Below are positions 24,901-32,725 of a stretch of 64,000 nt of DNA, in pieces (position 1 is the first letter of the stretch; each line of letters begins with the position of its first letter). Source of the DNA: Bacteroidota bacterium (lineage in GTDB: Bacteria > Bacteroidota > Ignavibacteria > Kapaibacteriales > HRBIN21); contig JAUQPR010000007.1 in NCBI GenBank assembly GCA_030550275.1, positions 1 to 64,000 on the forward strand. Reading direction: 5' to 3'. Below the pieces are notes generated by a model, which saw only the letters and a program-made list of their open reading frames with translations, was not told the DNA's origin and did not search any database. The translations under genes and the position numbers were made by a program.

Positions 24901-26118
24901 CAGAATGCAGGGAGCCTGGCGGATACGGTCGAGCTGTGGCTGCAATCGGCAAGCGGGGCGTTCGCCGTTGTGGGGTCGCTCCTTCGTGAGCTGTCCGGTG
25001 GCGCGCTCGATACGGTCCTTGTGGAGCTTCGTCCCTGGCAGCTTCCCATTGGAGAGGAGCGTGCCCAGTTGCGGCTCCGCAGCCGGTTCTGCGGACAGGA
25101 GCGCTGGGTGCAGCTCTCCGCCGTAGGGGTGCGCGGGTACGCGCTGCCGGAGCCGACGGCGCTGGATTTTGGAGCGCTCTTCCTCGAGGAGAGCGCTGTG
25201 CGGGAGCTGCAGGTGTGGAATCCCACCTCGATTGCGCTGGAGGTGGAATCTGCCTGGATCGAGCCGCCGGGAGCGGGATTCGCTGTGGAAGCGCCCAATC
25301 TGCCGCAGGTGCTCCCTCCGGGCGCACGGATGCCTCTCCGCGTTCGCTTCGATGCTGCCGCCGTAGGGGATGCGCAAGCATGGCTGCGAGTAGCTCTGCG
25401 CTCGGCGTGCACGGATACGCTGCGGGTTCCGCTGACGGCGCGGGTGCAGCAGGAGCTGTACACAGCGCAGGTGTGGATAGAGCGCCATATCGCCGCACCA
25501 GGGGATACGGTGCAGCTTCCCATCTGGGCTGCAGGGCTTCCCGCGCGCGCTGGCGTGGAGGAGCTGGAGCTGGAGGTGTGGTTCGATCCGCGGCTGCTGC
25601 TGCCGGTGGGGGTCTACCGTGACTCGGCGCTGCCGTTCCGCTTCGATGGACAGGGGCGTTTAGGGGTGCGCCTGGGGCAGGTCGTTGCAGAGGAGCCCAC
25701 GGTCATTGCCTGGATTCGCGGGGTTGCACTGGCGGGGATCCCCAACGAGACACTCCTGCATCTTCCCCAGCCACGGATAGCAGCACGGAAGCCCGTCGCC
25801 AGCACCACGCGCGATGGATGGCTACGCGTGGAGTTCTGCGCCGTTGGGCGTCTGGGGCTGCGGGAGAGCTCAGCGCTGACCCTCCTGCACGCCGGCGATG
25901 GGCTAACGCTGGAGCTCTTCAGCGCGGTGGCGCAGCCGTGGCGTATCCGTGTGCTCGCTGCCGATGGGCGGACGAGCTGGGAGGAGCACCGCTGGGTTGG
26001 ACACGGCGAGCGGCAGCAGCTCTCCTGGCGTGCACCGAGCAGCGGGGTGTACGCCGTGCTCGTCGAAGGGCTGTGGAGTGGGGAGCGCTTCTGGCAAGTT
26101 GTCCCGTTGGTGCGCTGA
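21949..26118 (+). CDS. Large secreted BNR/ASH-repeat protein with T9SS-type sorting domain
   Basis: 1389 residues. A signal peptide (MVRRVVIGVLLCGSVAWA) is followed by about 300 residues of BNR/YCF48-like blades: five or six TTDGGRTWQ-type motifs, probably a beta-propeller. Then come about 850 residues of repeated beta-sandwich domains in the style of choice-of-anchor-D/ASH domains, opening with units such as LDFGALFLEESAV and YDFGRVCVGTEQSV. Around residues 1180-1270 a cohesin-like segment (APGDTVQLPIWAAG) appears. The last 80 or so residues form a sorting domain ending VVPLVR. Cysteines recur at the start of the ASH-like units. A stalked surface protein is inferred, ligand unknown. The ATG at 21949 is chosen because it starts the signal peptide. 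Confidence 0.85.
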   Translation: MVRRVVIGVLLCGSVAWAQYWQRVSLPGQYDSNYWLDVFFLPSNPQYGWICGFNGMVVRTTDGGRTWQGTQIPNAYQLESIHFVTPQVGYTSGPEGIWRSTDGGATWVQVTPQDTQQRAFWGTYFLSPTVGVVIGGGCGGSTQRFYRTTDGGATWSVFIGSEPNSGLTDAILYPDGSGIAVSSGRLWRTSDSGQTWEVFATTGSAVWQEELTHVGQSYLLPFAGTSCSGQGNAGGMRFSTDGGASWREYSTGQPMFGAFLLTPTRGWACGYNGSVYYTADGGQTWQLRNCGIDPTKHLDDIWFINDTLGWVVGQGVWRLAPPERRFETDTLFFPTVCIPGNAELTVRLENRSFNPVSVELRIEGTDSAAFQLRGIPPAAVLQSCSWTAIVVRFAPSRAGSFTAVLVARFPDGMVRQVVLRGNAREADGFPLRDTLVVAPARCGVETRATLPWRVRRDSVAIVQIDWVGGSGGIRHEAQLPFPIPVAGAELPFVVVPTDTGWMEARFRIRLQPCARETVIVVRVYGVSPILNAPPQRIYALQCRLEQVDSIPVVNTGNDTLHIARYWLEQAPPGAVEVLGWASGAATPRDLPPGRADTLLVWVRPLQEGAFRAVLWLENNDSTSARGRRNPFAIELVGEARRTLVTAQQVSYDFGRVCVGTEQSVRIRLHNAGTLTALLSQPRVAPPFAAEVEDLRNPPVLLGGDTVGLRIRFAPSWEGVFADTVVLVVLPCGERVAIAVRGEGVRAALRFEPAAFQASSVVGKLDTAEGLLRNVGSARIRIAGYRWNPPLPSWVKLLEPVPGTWLEVGAALPLRLELRPDVEETYRGTLCVRADAECAAEFCVPVELRSRRVALAVEPARLHVLQYCTPVAQRVSLRFRNEGQESQEVRLWIEPPLPEFQLVAPADGRLQLSSGETALVELQVGLDREGLVQAELVVETVAPAVERFSIPLQVEHYRSVLQADSAVEFGEVEVCREPVRLGVVVQNAGSLADTVELWLQSASGAFAVVGSLLRELSGGALDTVLVELRPWQLPIGEERAQLRLRSRFCGQERWVQLSAVGVRGYALPEPTALDFGALFLEESAVRELQVWNPTSIALEVESAWIEPPGAGFAVEAPNLPQVLPPGARMPLRVRFDAAAVGDAQAWLRVALRSACTDTLRVPLTARVQQELYTAQVWIERHIAAPGDTVQLPIWAAGLPARAGVEELELEVWFDPRLLLPVGVYRDSALPFRFDGQGRLGVRLGQVVAEEPTVIAWIRGVALAGIPNETLLHLPQPRIAARKPVASTTRDGWLRVEFCAVGRLGLRESSALTLLHAGDGLTLELFSAVAQPWRIRVLAADGRTSWEEHRWVGHGERQQLSWRAPSSGVYAVLVEGLWSGERFWQVVPLVR

Positions 26119-26131
26119 GCTTCTCGGCAGC

Positions 26132-26806
26132 ATGGAGCCAGCCTGGTGGGAGGTGATACCGGCACAGGCAATTGAGCTGCAGCGCCAATGGGCAAGCCGA
26201 GTGGAGCGGCAGCGGCGGGTCCAGAATCTGCGCTCTGTGGCGGGAGTGGATGCAGCGTACCGGGGAGGATGGGTGCGGGCGGCGGTGGCTGTCTTTAGCT
26301 TCCCTGAGTTGGAGCTTGTGCAGACGGCGATCGTTGAGCAACCGGTGCGCTTCCCCTATGTCCCGGGGCTCCTGAGCTTTCGGGAGGCTCCGGCGATTGT
26401 GAGCGCGATCGAGCAGCTTCCCTTCCTGCCCGATGTACTGCTGTGCGATGGGCAGGGAATTGCGCATCCTCGGCGCTTTGGGATTGCGTCCCACCTTGGG
26501 GTGCTGTTGGACCTCCCTTCGGTGGGCTGTGCCAAGAGCTTGCTCTGTGGGCAGTATCAGGAGCCGCTTGGAGTGGAGGCGGGCAGCGCGGTCCCGGTGT
26601 ACGACCGTGGCGAGCTCGTCGCTCGGGCATTACGAACTCGGACAGGGGTGCGTCCGGTGTTCGTCTCGATAGGGCATCGCGTGGATTTGGACTTCGCCTG
26701 CTGGCTTGTGCTGCAGTGCTGCCGCGGGTTCCGGCTACCGGAGCCCATTCGGTGGGCGGATCGGCTCAGTCGAGGAGAGCATCTGCGGAAGCGGGCAACT
26801 GCGTAA
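26132..26806 (+). CDS. nfi: Endonuclease V (deoxyinosine 3'-endonuclease)
   Basis: 224 residues, as in E. coli Nfi. It nicks DNA one base 3' of deoxyinosine, starting repair of deaminated adenine. Family signatures are visible: GVDAAY (first catalytic Asp), PYVPGLLSFREAP (wedge region) and LLCDGQGIAHPRRFGIASHLGV (second Asp). It begins 13 bases after the giant secreted gene. Its TAA stop doubles as the TAA of the TAATTTTG promoter box for rpsT. The ATG at 26132 has no strong SD. Confidence 0.93.
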   Translation: MEPAWWEVIPAQAIELQRQWASRVERQRRVQNLRSVAGVDAAYRGGWVRAAVAVFSFPELELVQTAIVEQPVRFPYVPGLLSFREAPAIVSAIEQLPFLPDVLLCDGQGIAHPRRFGIASHLGVLLDLPSVGCAKSLLCGQYQEPLGVEAGSAVPVYDRGELVARALRTRTGVRPVFVSIGHRVDLDFACWLVLQCCRGFRLPEPIRWADRLSRGEHLRKRATA

Positions 26807-26811
26807 TTTTG
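26804..26811 (+). promoter_or_regulatory. Bacteroidota-type -7 box (TAATTTTG) for rpsT
   Basis: Perfect TAnnTTTG, 29 bases before the rpsT ATG. Its first three bases are the stop codon of nfi, so the promoter is embedded in the end of the upstream gene. Confidence 0.6.
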
Positions 26812-26840
26812 CAACCGCAGCAACGTTCCTGTGGGTGAAG

Positions 26841-27140
26841 ATGCCACATCACGCGTCAGCGAAGAAGCGCCTGCGGCAAGCGGAGAAGCGTCGGGCGTAC
26901 AACCGGCGTAACAAGCGGCTGCTCAAGGAAGCCATCAAAGCCGTGTTGCAGGCGCGCACGGTTGAGGAAGCCGAACGCTTGCTGCAGCAGGCGTATAAGG
27001 TGATTGACCGTGTGGCAGCCCATGGGGTCATCCACGAGAATGCTGCAGCCAACAGAAAATCGCGCCTGGCGCGGTTCGTCAACACTCTACGGCAACAGGC
27101 GGCTGCCCAAAGTGGGGCAGTCTCATCTGCGCACCCGTAG
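26841..27140 (+). CDS. rpsT: 30S ribosomal protein S20
   Basis: 99 residues, highly basic and helical. It begins MPHHASAKKRLRQAEKRR with the S20 AYNRRNKR segment, and conserved HGVIHENAAANRKSRL follows. S20 binds 16S rRNA early in small-subunit assembly. The end is longer than in many S20 proteins (about 87 residues is common) and its last bases run into the tRNA-Arg gene. The TAG stop at 27138-27140 is tRNA positions 8-10, so the genes overlap by 10 bases on the same strand. RNase P cleavage at 27130/27131 would remove the rpsT stop codon from a shared transcript. Confidence 0.95.
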   Translation: MPHHASAKKRLRQAEKRRAYNRRNKRLLKEAIKAVLQARTVEEAERLLQQAYKVIDRVAAHGVIHENAAANRKSRLARFVNTLRQQAAAQSGAVSSAHP

Positions 27141-27207
27141 CTCAATTGGATAGAGCGTCTGGCTACGGACCAGAAGGTTCGGGGTTCGAGTCCCTGCGGG
27201 TGCGCCA
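27131..27207 (+). tRNA. tRNA-Arg (anticodon ACG)
   Basis: A full cloverleaf can be drawn. Acceptor 27131-27137 pairs with 27197-27203, D stem 27140-27143 with 27153-27156, anticodon stem 27158-27162 with 27170-27174 around loop CTACGGA (anticodon ACG, 27165-27167), and T stem 27080+100 to 27184 region (27180-27184) with 27192-27196 and one G-U pair. Discriminator G27204 is followed by an encoded CCA (27205-27207). A34 would be modified to inosine to read CGU/CGC/CGA. The first 10 bases lie inside rpsT. Confidence 0.95.
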
Positions 27208-27223
27208 ACCAGGGAAGCGCTGC

Positions 27224-27637
27224 ATGAGACGGAGCTTGGTGTACGGAGTGGCAGCGCTGCTGAGCAGTTTCGCCCTTTTGGCGGCGGAGGTCGTCATTGA
27301 CAGCTTCACAGGGCGCTCGACGGGGAGCAGCATTGTGCTGGAGTGGAGGGTGAGCCGCGAGGAGAGGGTGCTCCGCTACGAGCTGGAACGGGCTGCAGGG
27401 CAGGAATCCACCTACCGCGTGATTGCTACGATTGCGGCAAAGGGAGCACCAGCGACGTACACTTACGAGGACAAGGATGCGCCGCGCCTGGCGGCGGAGG
27501 TGCAGGGGCTCTACCGGTATCGGCTCAAAATCGTCGGGAGCGACGGTAGCCTCTCCTACAGCAACACCATCCCGGTGGTGCACAACGTCAGCGGAGTGCG
27601 CCGCACGTGGGGCATGATCAAGGAGATGTTCCGTTGA
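27224..27637 (+). CDS. Secreted FN3-like protein
   Basis: 137 residues. A signal peptide (MRRSLVYGVAALLSSFALLAA) is followed by one fibronectin-III-like domain (IVLEWRVSREER, YELERAAG, YTYEDKDA, LYRYRLKIV, SLSYSN), the form common in exported proteins of this phylum. It ends in WGMIKEMFR rather than a full sorting domain. The ATG at 27224 is 16 bases after the tRNA CCA. Its stop overlaps the next start (TGATG). Function unknown. Confidence 0.75.
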   Translation: MRRSLVYGVAALLSSFALLAAEVVIDSFTGRSTGSSIVLEWRVSREERVLRYELERAAGQESTYRVIATIAAKGAPATYTYEDKDAPRLAAEVQGLYRYRLKIVGSDGSLSYSNTIPVVHNVSGVRRTWGMIKEMFR

Positions 27638-28755
27638 TGCTGGTTCGCCCAGGGGTGCTATCCCAGGCCGAGAGGCTCTGGAGGCAAGCGCAGACTGTCC
27701 ATCGGCGGGAGCGTTTCCGGGAAGCGGCGGAGCTATATCGGCAAGCAGCGAGAGCATTTGCACGCGGCAGTGCACGATGGCGCGAATGCCGCCTTCAGGA
27801 GGCTCATTGTCGTCGGATGCTCGGGCAATTCCGCTTGGCGTGTCGGCTGTACCAATCGTCCCGGCAGGGAGCGGAGCACTCCCTGCAGTATGCCGATAGC
27901 CTCGTCGGAGAGGCGATGGCGTTGCGGGCGCTTGGGGAGCTCGCCCGTGCCCGGACACTGCTGCAGCAGGCGCTCCGGCAGTATCGCCAGCACGGGGATG
28001 AGCACGGCTACGCCTACACCCTCTGGGCGCTGGGCGGAACGCTGCGCTTCCTGGGGCAGTTTGATCAGGCACTGGACACCCTAACGGAGGCGCTGGAGCT
28101 GTACCAGGAGCTTGAGGATCCACTCGGGGAGGGCTTTGTGCTGTGCGCTTTGGGCGGGCTGTCCCGCATGCGGGGCGAAGCCGAGCTCTCGTTGCTCTTC
28201 TACGAGCAGGCACACCGGAAGCTGGAGCAGGTGGGGTCGGTCTTCGGTCGCGCCTACGCTGCTTGCGGTATCGCCAATGCGCATCGGATGTTCCGGCAGT
28301 GGGAGCAGGCGCACCGCTACTTTGCCGCCGCTCAGGAGCTCTACGAGCGCCTTGGGGACCGTGTCAGCTACGCCTATACGCTCTGGGGCGAGGCGATGGC
28401 GTATCTCCTGCAAGGCGAGCGCAAGGCTGCACGGCAGCGCTTGACGGCGGCGGCACGGCTCTTTCGCCAAACGCGCGATCGACGCGGCTTTGTGTACGTT
28501 GTGCTCGCCCGATTGCAGTGCGCTGGGAACCTCCCAAGCGGGAACACCCGCGCTGCGGAGCTCCTCCAGCGGGCACTCCACGAAGCAACCGAGTGTGGCT
28601 ACCGCTTCGAAGAGCTGCATCTACGGCTCCTGGCGTCCCAGATGGGGGTAGAGTCGTTGGGAGTGCCTCTGGAGCAGTTGCGGAAAGCCTATCGGGCGTG
28701 CGGCTCCGCATGGCTGGATTCCGTTGCGGTAGAGCCGCCCTTCAACTTCCCCTGA
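27637..28755 (+). CDS. TPR-repeat protein
   Basis: 372 residues built almost entirely of tetratricopeptide-like helical repeats, roughly eight. Typical pairs are AAELYRQAARAF, ARTLLQQALRQYRQ, ALDTLTEALELYQEL and AHRYFAAAQELYERLG. No signal peptide or membrane segment is present, so it is probably a cytosolic scaffold. It is translationally coupled to the FN3-like gene (TGATG). No partner domain or catalytic motif is visible and the function is not known. Confidence 0.8.
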   Translation: MLVRPGVLSQAERLWRQAQTVHRRERFREAAELYRQAARAFARGSARWRECRLQEAHCRRMLGQFRLACRLYQSSRQGAEHSLQYADSLVGEAMALRALGELARARTLLQQALRQYRQHGDEHGYAYTLWALGGTLRFLGQFDQALDTLTEALELYQELEDPLGEGFVLCALGGLSRMRGEAELSLLFYEQAHRKLEQVGSVFGRAYAACGIANAHRMFRQWEQAHRYFAAAQELYERLGDRVSYAYTLWGEAMAYLLQGERKAARQRLTAAARLFRQTRDRRGFVYVVLARLQCAGNLPSGNTRAAELLQRALHEATECGYRFEELHLRLLASQMGVESLGVPLEQLRKAYRACGSAWLDSVAVEPPFNFP

Positions 28756-28778
28756 GGCATGTGGGGAGCGAGTTTTCG

Positions 28779-28786
28779 TAAGTTTG
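28779..28786 (+). promoter_or_regulatory. Bacteroidota-type -7 box (TAAGTTTG) for sucD
   Basis: Perfect TAnnTTTG, 35 bases before the sucD ATG (28822), in the 66-base gap after the TPR gene. Confidence 0.6.
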
Positions 28787-28821
28787 CGCGCGTGGGCGTT
28801 TGAACGAATTCAGGGGCAAGC

Positions 28822-29805
28822 ATGAGCATCTTGGTTGACCGCTCCACTCGGGTCCTGGTGCAGGGCATCACGGGCACGGAGGGGACCTTCCATACGGCGC
28901 AGATGTTGCAGTACGGGACGCAGGTCGTTGCAGGTGTCACACCAGGCAAGGGAGGGACGCTCTACACCGGCAAAGGGCAGGACCTTTTCCCGCAGCCGGT
29001 TCCGGTGTACAACACCGTGCGCGAAGCCGTGCAGGCAACCGGGGCGAATGCGAGCGTCATCTTTGTCCCTGCCCCCTTTGCGATGGATGCGCTCTTGGAG
29101 GCGATAGAGGCGGAGATTCCCCTCATCGTCTGCATCACCGAAGGCATCCCCGTGCGTGATATGGTGCGCGTCTACGAGGCACTGCGGGGCAGCCGCTCGC
29201 GGCTCATCGGTCCGAATTGCCCCGGCGTCATCACTCCAGGGGAGTGCAAGTTGGGGATTATGCCCGGGTTCATCCACCGCCCGGGGCGGATTGGGGTGAT
29301 TTCGCGCAGTGGTACGCTGACCTACGAAGCCGTCAAGCAGTTGACGGACCTGGGGCTGGGGCAATCCACCTGCATTGGCATCGGCGGAGACCCGGTGGTG
29401 GGCTCCAGCTTCATCGATCTGCTGCAGCTCTTCCAGGAGGATCCCGGCACCGATGCGGTGCTGCTCATCGGGGAGATTGGCGGCACAGCCGAGGAGGAGG
29501 CTGCCGAGTACGTGCGCCAGCACATGACCAAGCCCGTGATTGGGTTTGTAGCGGGGCGAACCGCGCCGCCAGGGCGTCGTATGGGACATGCAGGGGCGAT
29601 CATTACCGGCGGGCGCGGTACGGCAGCGGAGAAGTTAGCGGCTTTCCGTGCCGCAGGGATTGCAGTTGTGGAATCTCCCGCCGAGATTGGGCGCACCGTT
29701 GCCCAGGTGGTCGGGGCGATCGGGCAGAGCCGTGAGGACCGGCAGCCGAAGGCTCGGAAGCGGGCTCGTCCGAAGGGACGTCTACAGGTGCGGAAGAAAC
29801 AGTAG
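28822..29805 (+). CDS. sucD: Succinyl-CoA ligase (ADP-forming) subunit alpha
   Basis: 327 residues. TCA-cycle enzyme interconverting succinyl-CoA plus ADP/Pi with succinate, CoA and ATP. It has the CoA-binding N-domain ([19 protein letters not shown]), the [20 protein letters not shown] motif and the phosphohistidine H256 in [11 protein letters not shown]. The family usually ends near 290-300 residues. This one continues with a tail of about 27 residues very rich in Lys and Arg ([20 protein letters not shown]). The beta subunit gene sucC is not in the window. It probably heads a transcript with ndk and the Nudix gene. Confidence 0.95.
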   Translation: MSILVDRSTRVLVQGITGTEGTFHTAQMLQYGTQVVAGVTPGKGGTLYTGKGQDLFPQPVPVYNTVREAVQATGANASVIFVPAPFAMDALLEAIEAEIPLIVCITEGIPVRDMVRVYEALRGSRSRLIGPNCPGVITPGECKLGIMPGFIHRPGRIGVISRSGTLTYEAVKQLTDLGLGQSTCIGIGGDPVVGSSFIDLLQLFQEDPGTDAVLLIGEIGGTAEEEAAEYVRQHMTKPVIGFVAGRTAPPGRRMGHAGAIITGGRGTAAEKLAAFRAAGIAVVESPAEIGRTVAQVVGAIGQSREDRQPKARKRARPKGRLQVRKKQ

Positions 29806-29819
29806 CAAAGTTCTGGACC

Positions 29820-30248
29820 ATGGCGGAGCGGACCCTTGCCATCATCAAGCCGGATGCGGTGCGGCGGAATCTCATCGGCGAGATCATCGCGCAGATCACG
29901 CAGTCGGGCTTCCGAATCATCGGGATGAAGCTGGTGCGGCTATCGCGCCAGCAAGCCGAAGACTTCTACGCCGTGCACCGCGGGCGCCCCTTCTTCGAGG
30001 ACCTGGTCTGCTTTATGAGCAGCGGACCCGTCGTCGTGCTGGCGCTGGAGAAGGAGCGAGCGGTGGAGGACTTCCGGGCGCTCATTGGCGCAACCGATCC
30101 TGCCGAAGCAGCCCCGGGGACGATTCGGCAGCGCTTCGGAACCTCCAAAGGCGAGAACGCCATTCACGGCTCGGATTCGCCAGAGAACGCCGAGCGCGAG
30201 ATCGCCTTCTTCTTCAGCCGCACGGAACTGCTCGACCATGACGTATGA
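29820..30248 (+). CDS. ndk: Nucleoside diphosphate kinase
   Basis: 142 residues. It transfers the gamma-phosphate between nucleotides through phosphohistidine H116 (NAIHGSDS). The N-terminal [12 protein letters not shown] and central [21 protein letters not shown] motifs are typical. It starts 14 bases after sucD, a common neighbour since succinyl-CoA ligase yields the NTP that Ndk redistributes. The 3' end overlaps the Nudix gene by 11 bases. Confidence 0.97.
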   Translation: MAERTLAIIKPDAVRRNLIGEIIAQITQSGFRIIGMKLVRLSRQQAEDFYAVHRGRPFFEDLVCFMSSGPVVVLALEKERAVEDFRALIGATDPAEAAPGTIRQRFGTSKGENAIHGSDSPENAEREIAFFFSRTELLDHDV

Positions 30249-30774
30249 GTGCCTGAAAAGCACGCTCCTGGCGCGGAATCCTTACTGGGAGTATCGCAAG
30301 GACCTCTACCGCTTGCCCGACGGGACCGCAGCGCCCTACTACTACGTGCACAGCCGAGGCTCGGTGCTGGTAATCCCAGAGTTCAAGCCCCGGCAGTACG
30401 TGCTGGTGCGCCAGTACCGCTACCTCAACCGGCGCTGGAGCGTTGAGTTTCCCGGTGGTGGATGGGACCCCAGTGGAGCGGAGCCGCTCGAGGAGGCTCG
30501 TCGCGAGCTGCTCCAGGAGACTGGTTTCCAGGCCGAGGAGTGGATTGAGCTGGGACGCTTCAACCCGTGCAATGGAATGACCGATGAGGAGTGCACGGTC
30601 TTTCTGGCTCGGGGCTTGCACGCGCACGCGCCGCAGTGGGACCAGACGGAGGAGTTGGAGATTCTGCTCTCCGACGCCGACCGTATCGAGGACGCAATCC
30701 GCCGTGGGGAGATATGGGATGGCATGAGCCTTGCCGCATGGCTGCTGTATCGGTTCTCGCCGCATTGGCACTGA
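30238..30774 (+). CDS. Nudix hydrolase, ADP-ribose pyrophosphatase-like
   Basis: 178 residues. The Nudix region [19 protein letters not shown] followed by [10 protein letters not shown] carries the REL-x-x-E-x-G core, but the usual REx2EE is RELLQE (Q for the first E). The strand before it ([20 protein letters not shown]) is typical of ADP-ribose/nucleotide-sugar pyrophosphatases. It probably removes ADP-ribose or related dinucleotides. The ATG at 30238 lies within the end of ndk. Confidence 0.85.
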   Translation: MTYECLKSTLLARNPYWEYRKDLYRLPDGTAAPYYYVHSRGSVLVIPEFKPRQYVLVRQYRYLNRRWSVEFPGGGWDPSGAEPLEEARRELLQETGFQAEEWIELGRFNPCNGMTDEECTVFLARGLHAHAPQWDQTEELEILLSDADRIEDAIRRGEIWDGMSLAAWLLYRFSPHWH

Positions 30775-31700
30775 TGCCGCCGCTCTGGGCGCAGGTCCGA
30801 GGAGAATCCGTGCCCTCGGTGCGTGAGCCATTGCGTCCGCGACTGCTGGCGACGGTACCCGTGGGGAGGGTCCGCCTCTACGAGCTGGAGGAGCGGCTGC
30901 AGGCGCGCCAGCTCCTCCCCGATGGGAAGGAGCGCCAATGGCAGCGGACCGTGCGCTATCGGCTCAGATTGTATGCCTTCTCTGCCCGCGAAGGGGACAT
31001 GACCGAACTTGCCTGCCGGGTGGAGTCCATCCGCTACGAGTTCCAGCAGGATACGCTGCGGGAGGTGTTCAGCTCCGAGGAGCTGCAGCGGGCGGCGGTG
31101 CGGAAGCCCCGGACACCCGATTTAGACGACATCCTGGCGGTGATGGGCACGGAGATCGAGCTCACGCTCTCCCCCTACGGCGATGTTGCCCGTATTGGCG
31201 GGGAGGGCTTGGAGTGGCTGCGCGAGTACATCGCTGGCGAGCTTGCCCACGACGCTCAGCGTCGTTCCCGCCTGCTGGAGCGCGTTGCAGATGCCCGCTG
31301 GCAGGCGCTCTTCGACCTGCACGGGGGTATCGTGCCGGGCATCCGGGTTCGGGAGGATTCCACGTGGACCCGGCTGCTGACGCTTTGGGTCGAAGGGCTT
31401 CGTTGGACAGATACGGCGCGGATTCGGCTCGCTGCTGCCGGTGATACCAGTAGGCTCATCCAGGCGCGGTTGGAGCAATTGGTACCGGAGCGTGGGCAGC
31501 ACTGGCTCTTTGGCTTCCCCGAGCCGCTCACCGTTCTCGGAGGCTCCGGTACGGCACAGTGGGAGGTCGAGCTGCTCCCTCAGGGGCTTATCCGGCGGTC
31601 GCATCTGCGGGCGAACCTGGAGCTGGAGTTGGGCGATTCTACACCGTTTCGACAGTTTTACACAGTGGAGCGACAATGGAGATTTCTCGGCGAACAGTAG
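30714..31700 (+). CDS. Exported protein of unknown function, paralogue 1
   Basis: 328 residues from the ATG at 30714, which gives a charged n-region before the hydrophobic core ([20 protein letters not shown], cleavage near LWAQ). An ATG at 30738 is the alternative. The body is all-beta/helical with no catalytic motif. It shares a layout with the next gene: a short N-terminal strand region, then GTEIELTLSPYGDVARIGG, where the next protein has GAEVRMLVSPLGQIDSIYG. The two are probably ancient paralogues of a periplasmic family resembling DUF6263-type proteins. It overlaps the Nudix gene by 61 bases (37 with the later start) and the next gene by 25. Confidence 0.65.
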   Translation: MGWHEPCRMAAVSVLAALALMPPLWAQVRGESVPSVREPLRPRLLATVPVGRVRLYELEERLQARQLLPDGKERQWQRTVRYRLRLYAFSAREGDMTELACRVESIRYEFQQDTLREVFSSEELQRAAVRKPRTPDLDDILAVMGTEIELTLSPYGDVARIGGEGLEWLREYIAGELAHDAQRRSRLLERVADARWQALFDLHGGIVPGIRVREDSTWTRLLTLWVEGLRWTDTARIRLAAAGDTSRLIQARLEQLVPERGQHWLFGFPEPLTVLGGSGTAQWEVELLPQGLIRRSHLRANLELELGDSTPFRQFYTVERQWRFLGEQ

Positions 31701-32725
31701 CCCTCTGCATCAGCGGGGCGATGGCGTGGCTCTCCCTGGCGGCATGCCGTTCACAGGAGCGGGCACCGGTGCCAGAGGAACACAACAGTGTGGCGGACAC
31801 GCTGCTTCCACCGGCAGCTACCTCGGTAGCGGTGCCGGAGACGCTGCGGTACCGAGTGCAGCCCCGCCAGTGGTACGAGTACTGGATGACCCGCGTGGAT
31901 ACCGTAGTCTACGATTCGCTCCAGCAGACCAGCCGCATTTGGCAGTACTACACCAAAACAGTGCGCCGGGTGTACCCGGATGGGCGGATCGAGCTGGGCG
32001 TGCGGATTGACACCCTTGCTGCCACGTTTGTGACGCCGGACAGCCTGGGGGCGCCGCAGCGAATCAGCTATGATTCACGGCGCCGCGAGGATCGGCAAAA
32101 CCCCAACTTCACGCACCTCAACGCGCTGTTGGGGGCGGAGGTCCGAATGCTTGTCTCGCCGCTGGGGCAGATTGACTCCATCTACGGCCTCGAGCCCATC
32201 ATCCGGCGCCTGATGCGCGGCGTGGCGGACTCGATCCCTCCGCAGCTCATGGCGGCGCTCTCCCAGCGAATCGAGGAGCAGATCTACCGCCCTCTGCAGC
32301 AGGAGTACCTGGCATTCCCCAGCGGCCGGATTGACACGAGCCGGAGTTGGGCGGAGAGCTATCCGGATGCGCTTGCCTCGATCTTCCCCACCCGCAACAC
32401 TGCCCGCTACGTCATCGTGGGGGAGCAGCTCCTGGAAGGGCGGCGCGCATTGGAGATTGCCGCACAGTTGCGCACGGAGGTGTTGCAGCGCCGTCAGCAG
32501 GAGGGAGCGCTCCGGGCAGAGCTGCGCAACGAGAGGCTCTCCGGCGGAGGAAACATCCTGGTGGATGCCCAGGAGGGCTATACCGTACGGAAGTCCTTGC
32601 GGCTGCGGATGCAGTTTGAGGTGGTGCTGCAGGATACGGCGCGCGCCAGTACGGAGCACTTCCGGCAGGCAACGGCAACACACGTGGAGTTTGGGCTTGC
32701 CCGAAGGGGATGGTCGAGCAAGTAA
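31676..32725 (+). CDS. Lipoprotein of unknown function, paralogue 2
   Basis: 349 residues. The N-terminus MEISRRTVALCISGAMAWLS leads into a lipobox LAAC with C24 as the lipidated cysteine, followed by a flexible stretch rich in Pro, Glu and Ala. The main domain parallels the preceding exported protein (LVSPLGQIDSIYGLEPIIRR). No known enzyme motif is present. A soluble exported form and a lipid-anchored form encoded as overlapping neighbours suggest they act together in the periplasm. Overlaps: 25 bases with the gene before, 16 with the gene after. Confidence 0.7.
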   Translation: MEISRRTVALCISGAMAWLSLAACRSQERAPVPEEHNSVADTLLPPAATSVAVPETLRYRVQPRQWYEYWMTRVDTVVYDSLQQTSRIWQYYTKTVRRVYPDGRIELGVRIDTLAATFVTPDSLGAPQRISYDSRRREDRQNPNFTHLNALLGAEVRMLVSPLGQIDSIYGLEPIIRRLMRGVADSIPPQLMAALSQRIEEQIYRPLQQEYLAFPSGRIDTSRSWAESYPDALASIFPTRNTARYVIVGEQLLEGRRALEIAAQLRTEVLQRRQQEGALRAELRNERLSGGGNILVDAQEGYTVRKSLRLRMQFEVVLQDTARASTEHFRQATATHVEFGLARRGWSSK

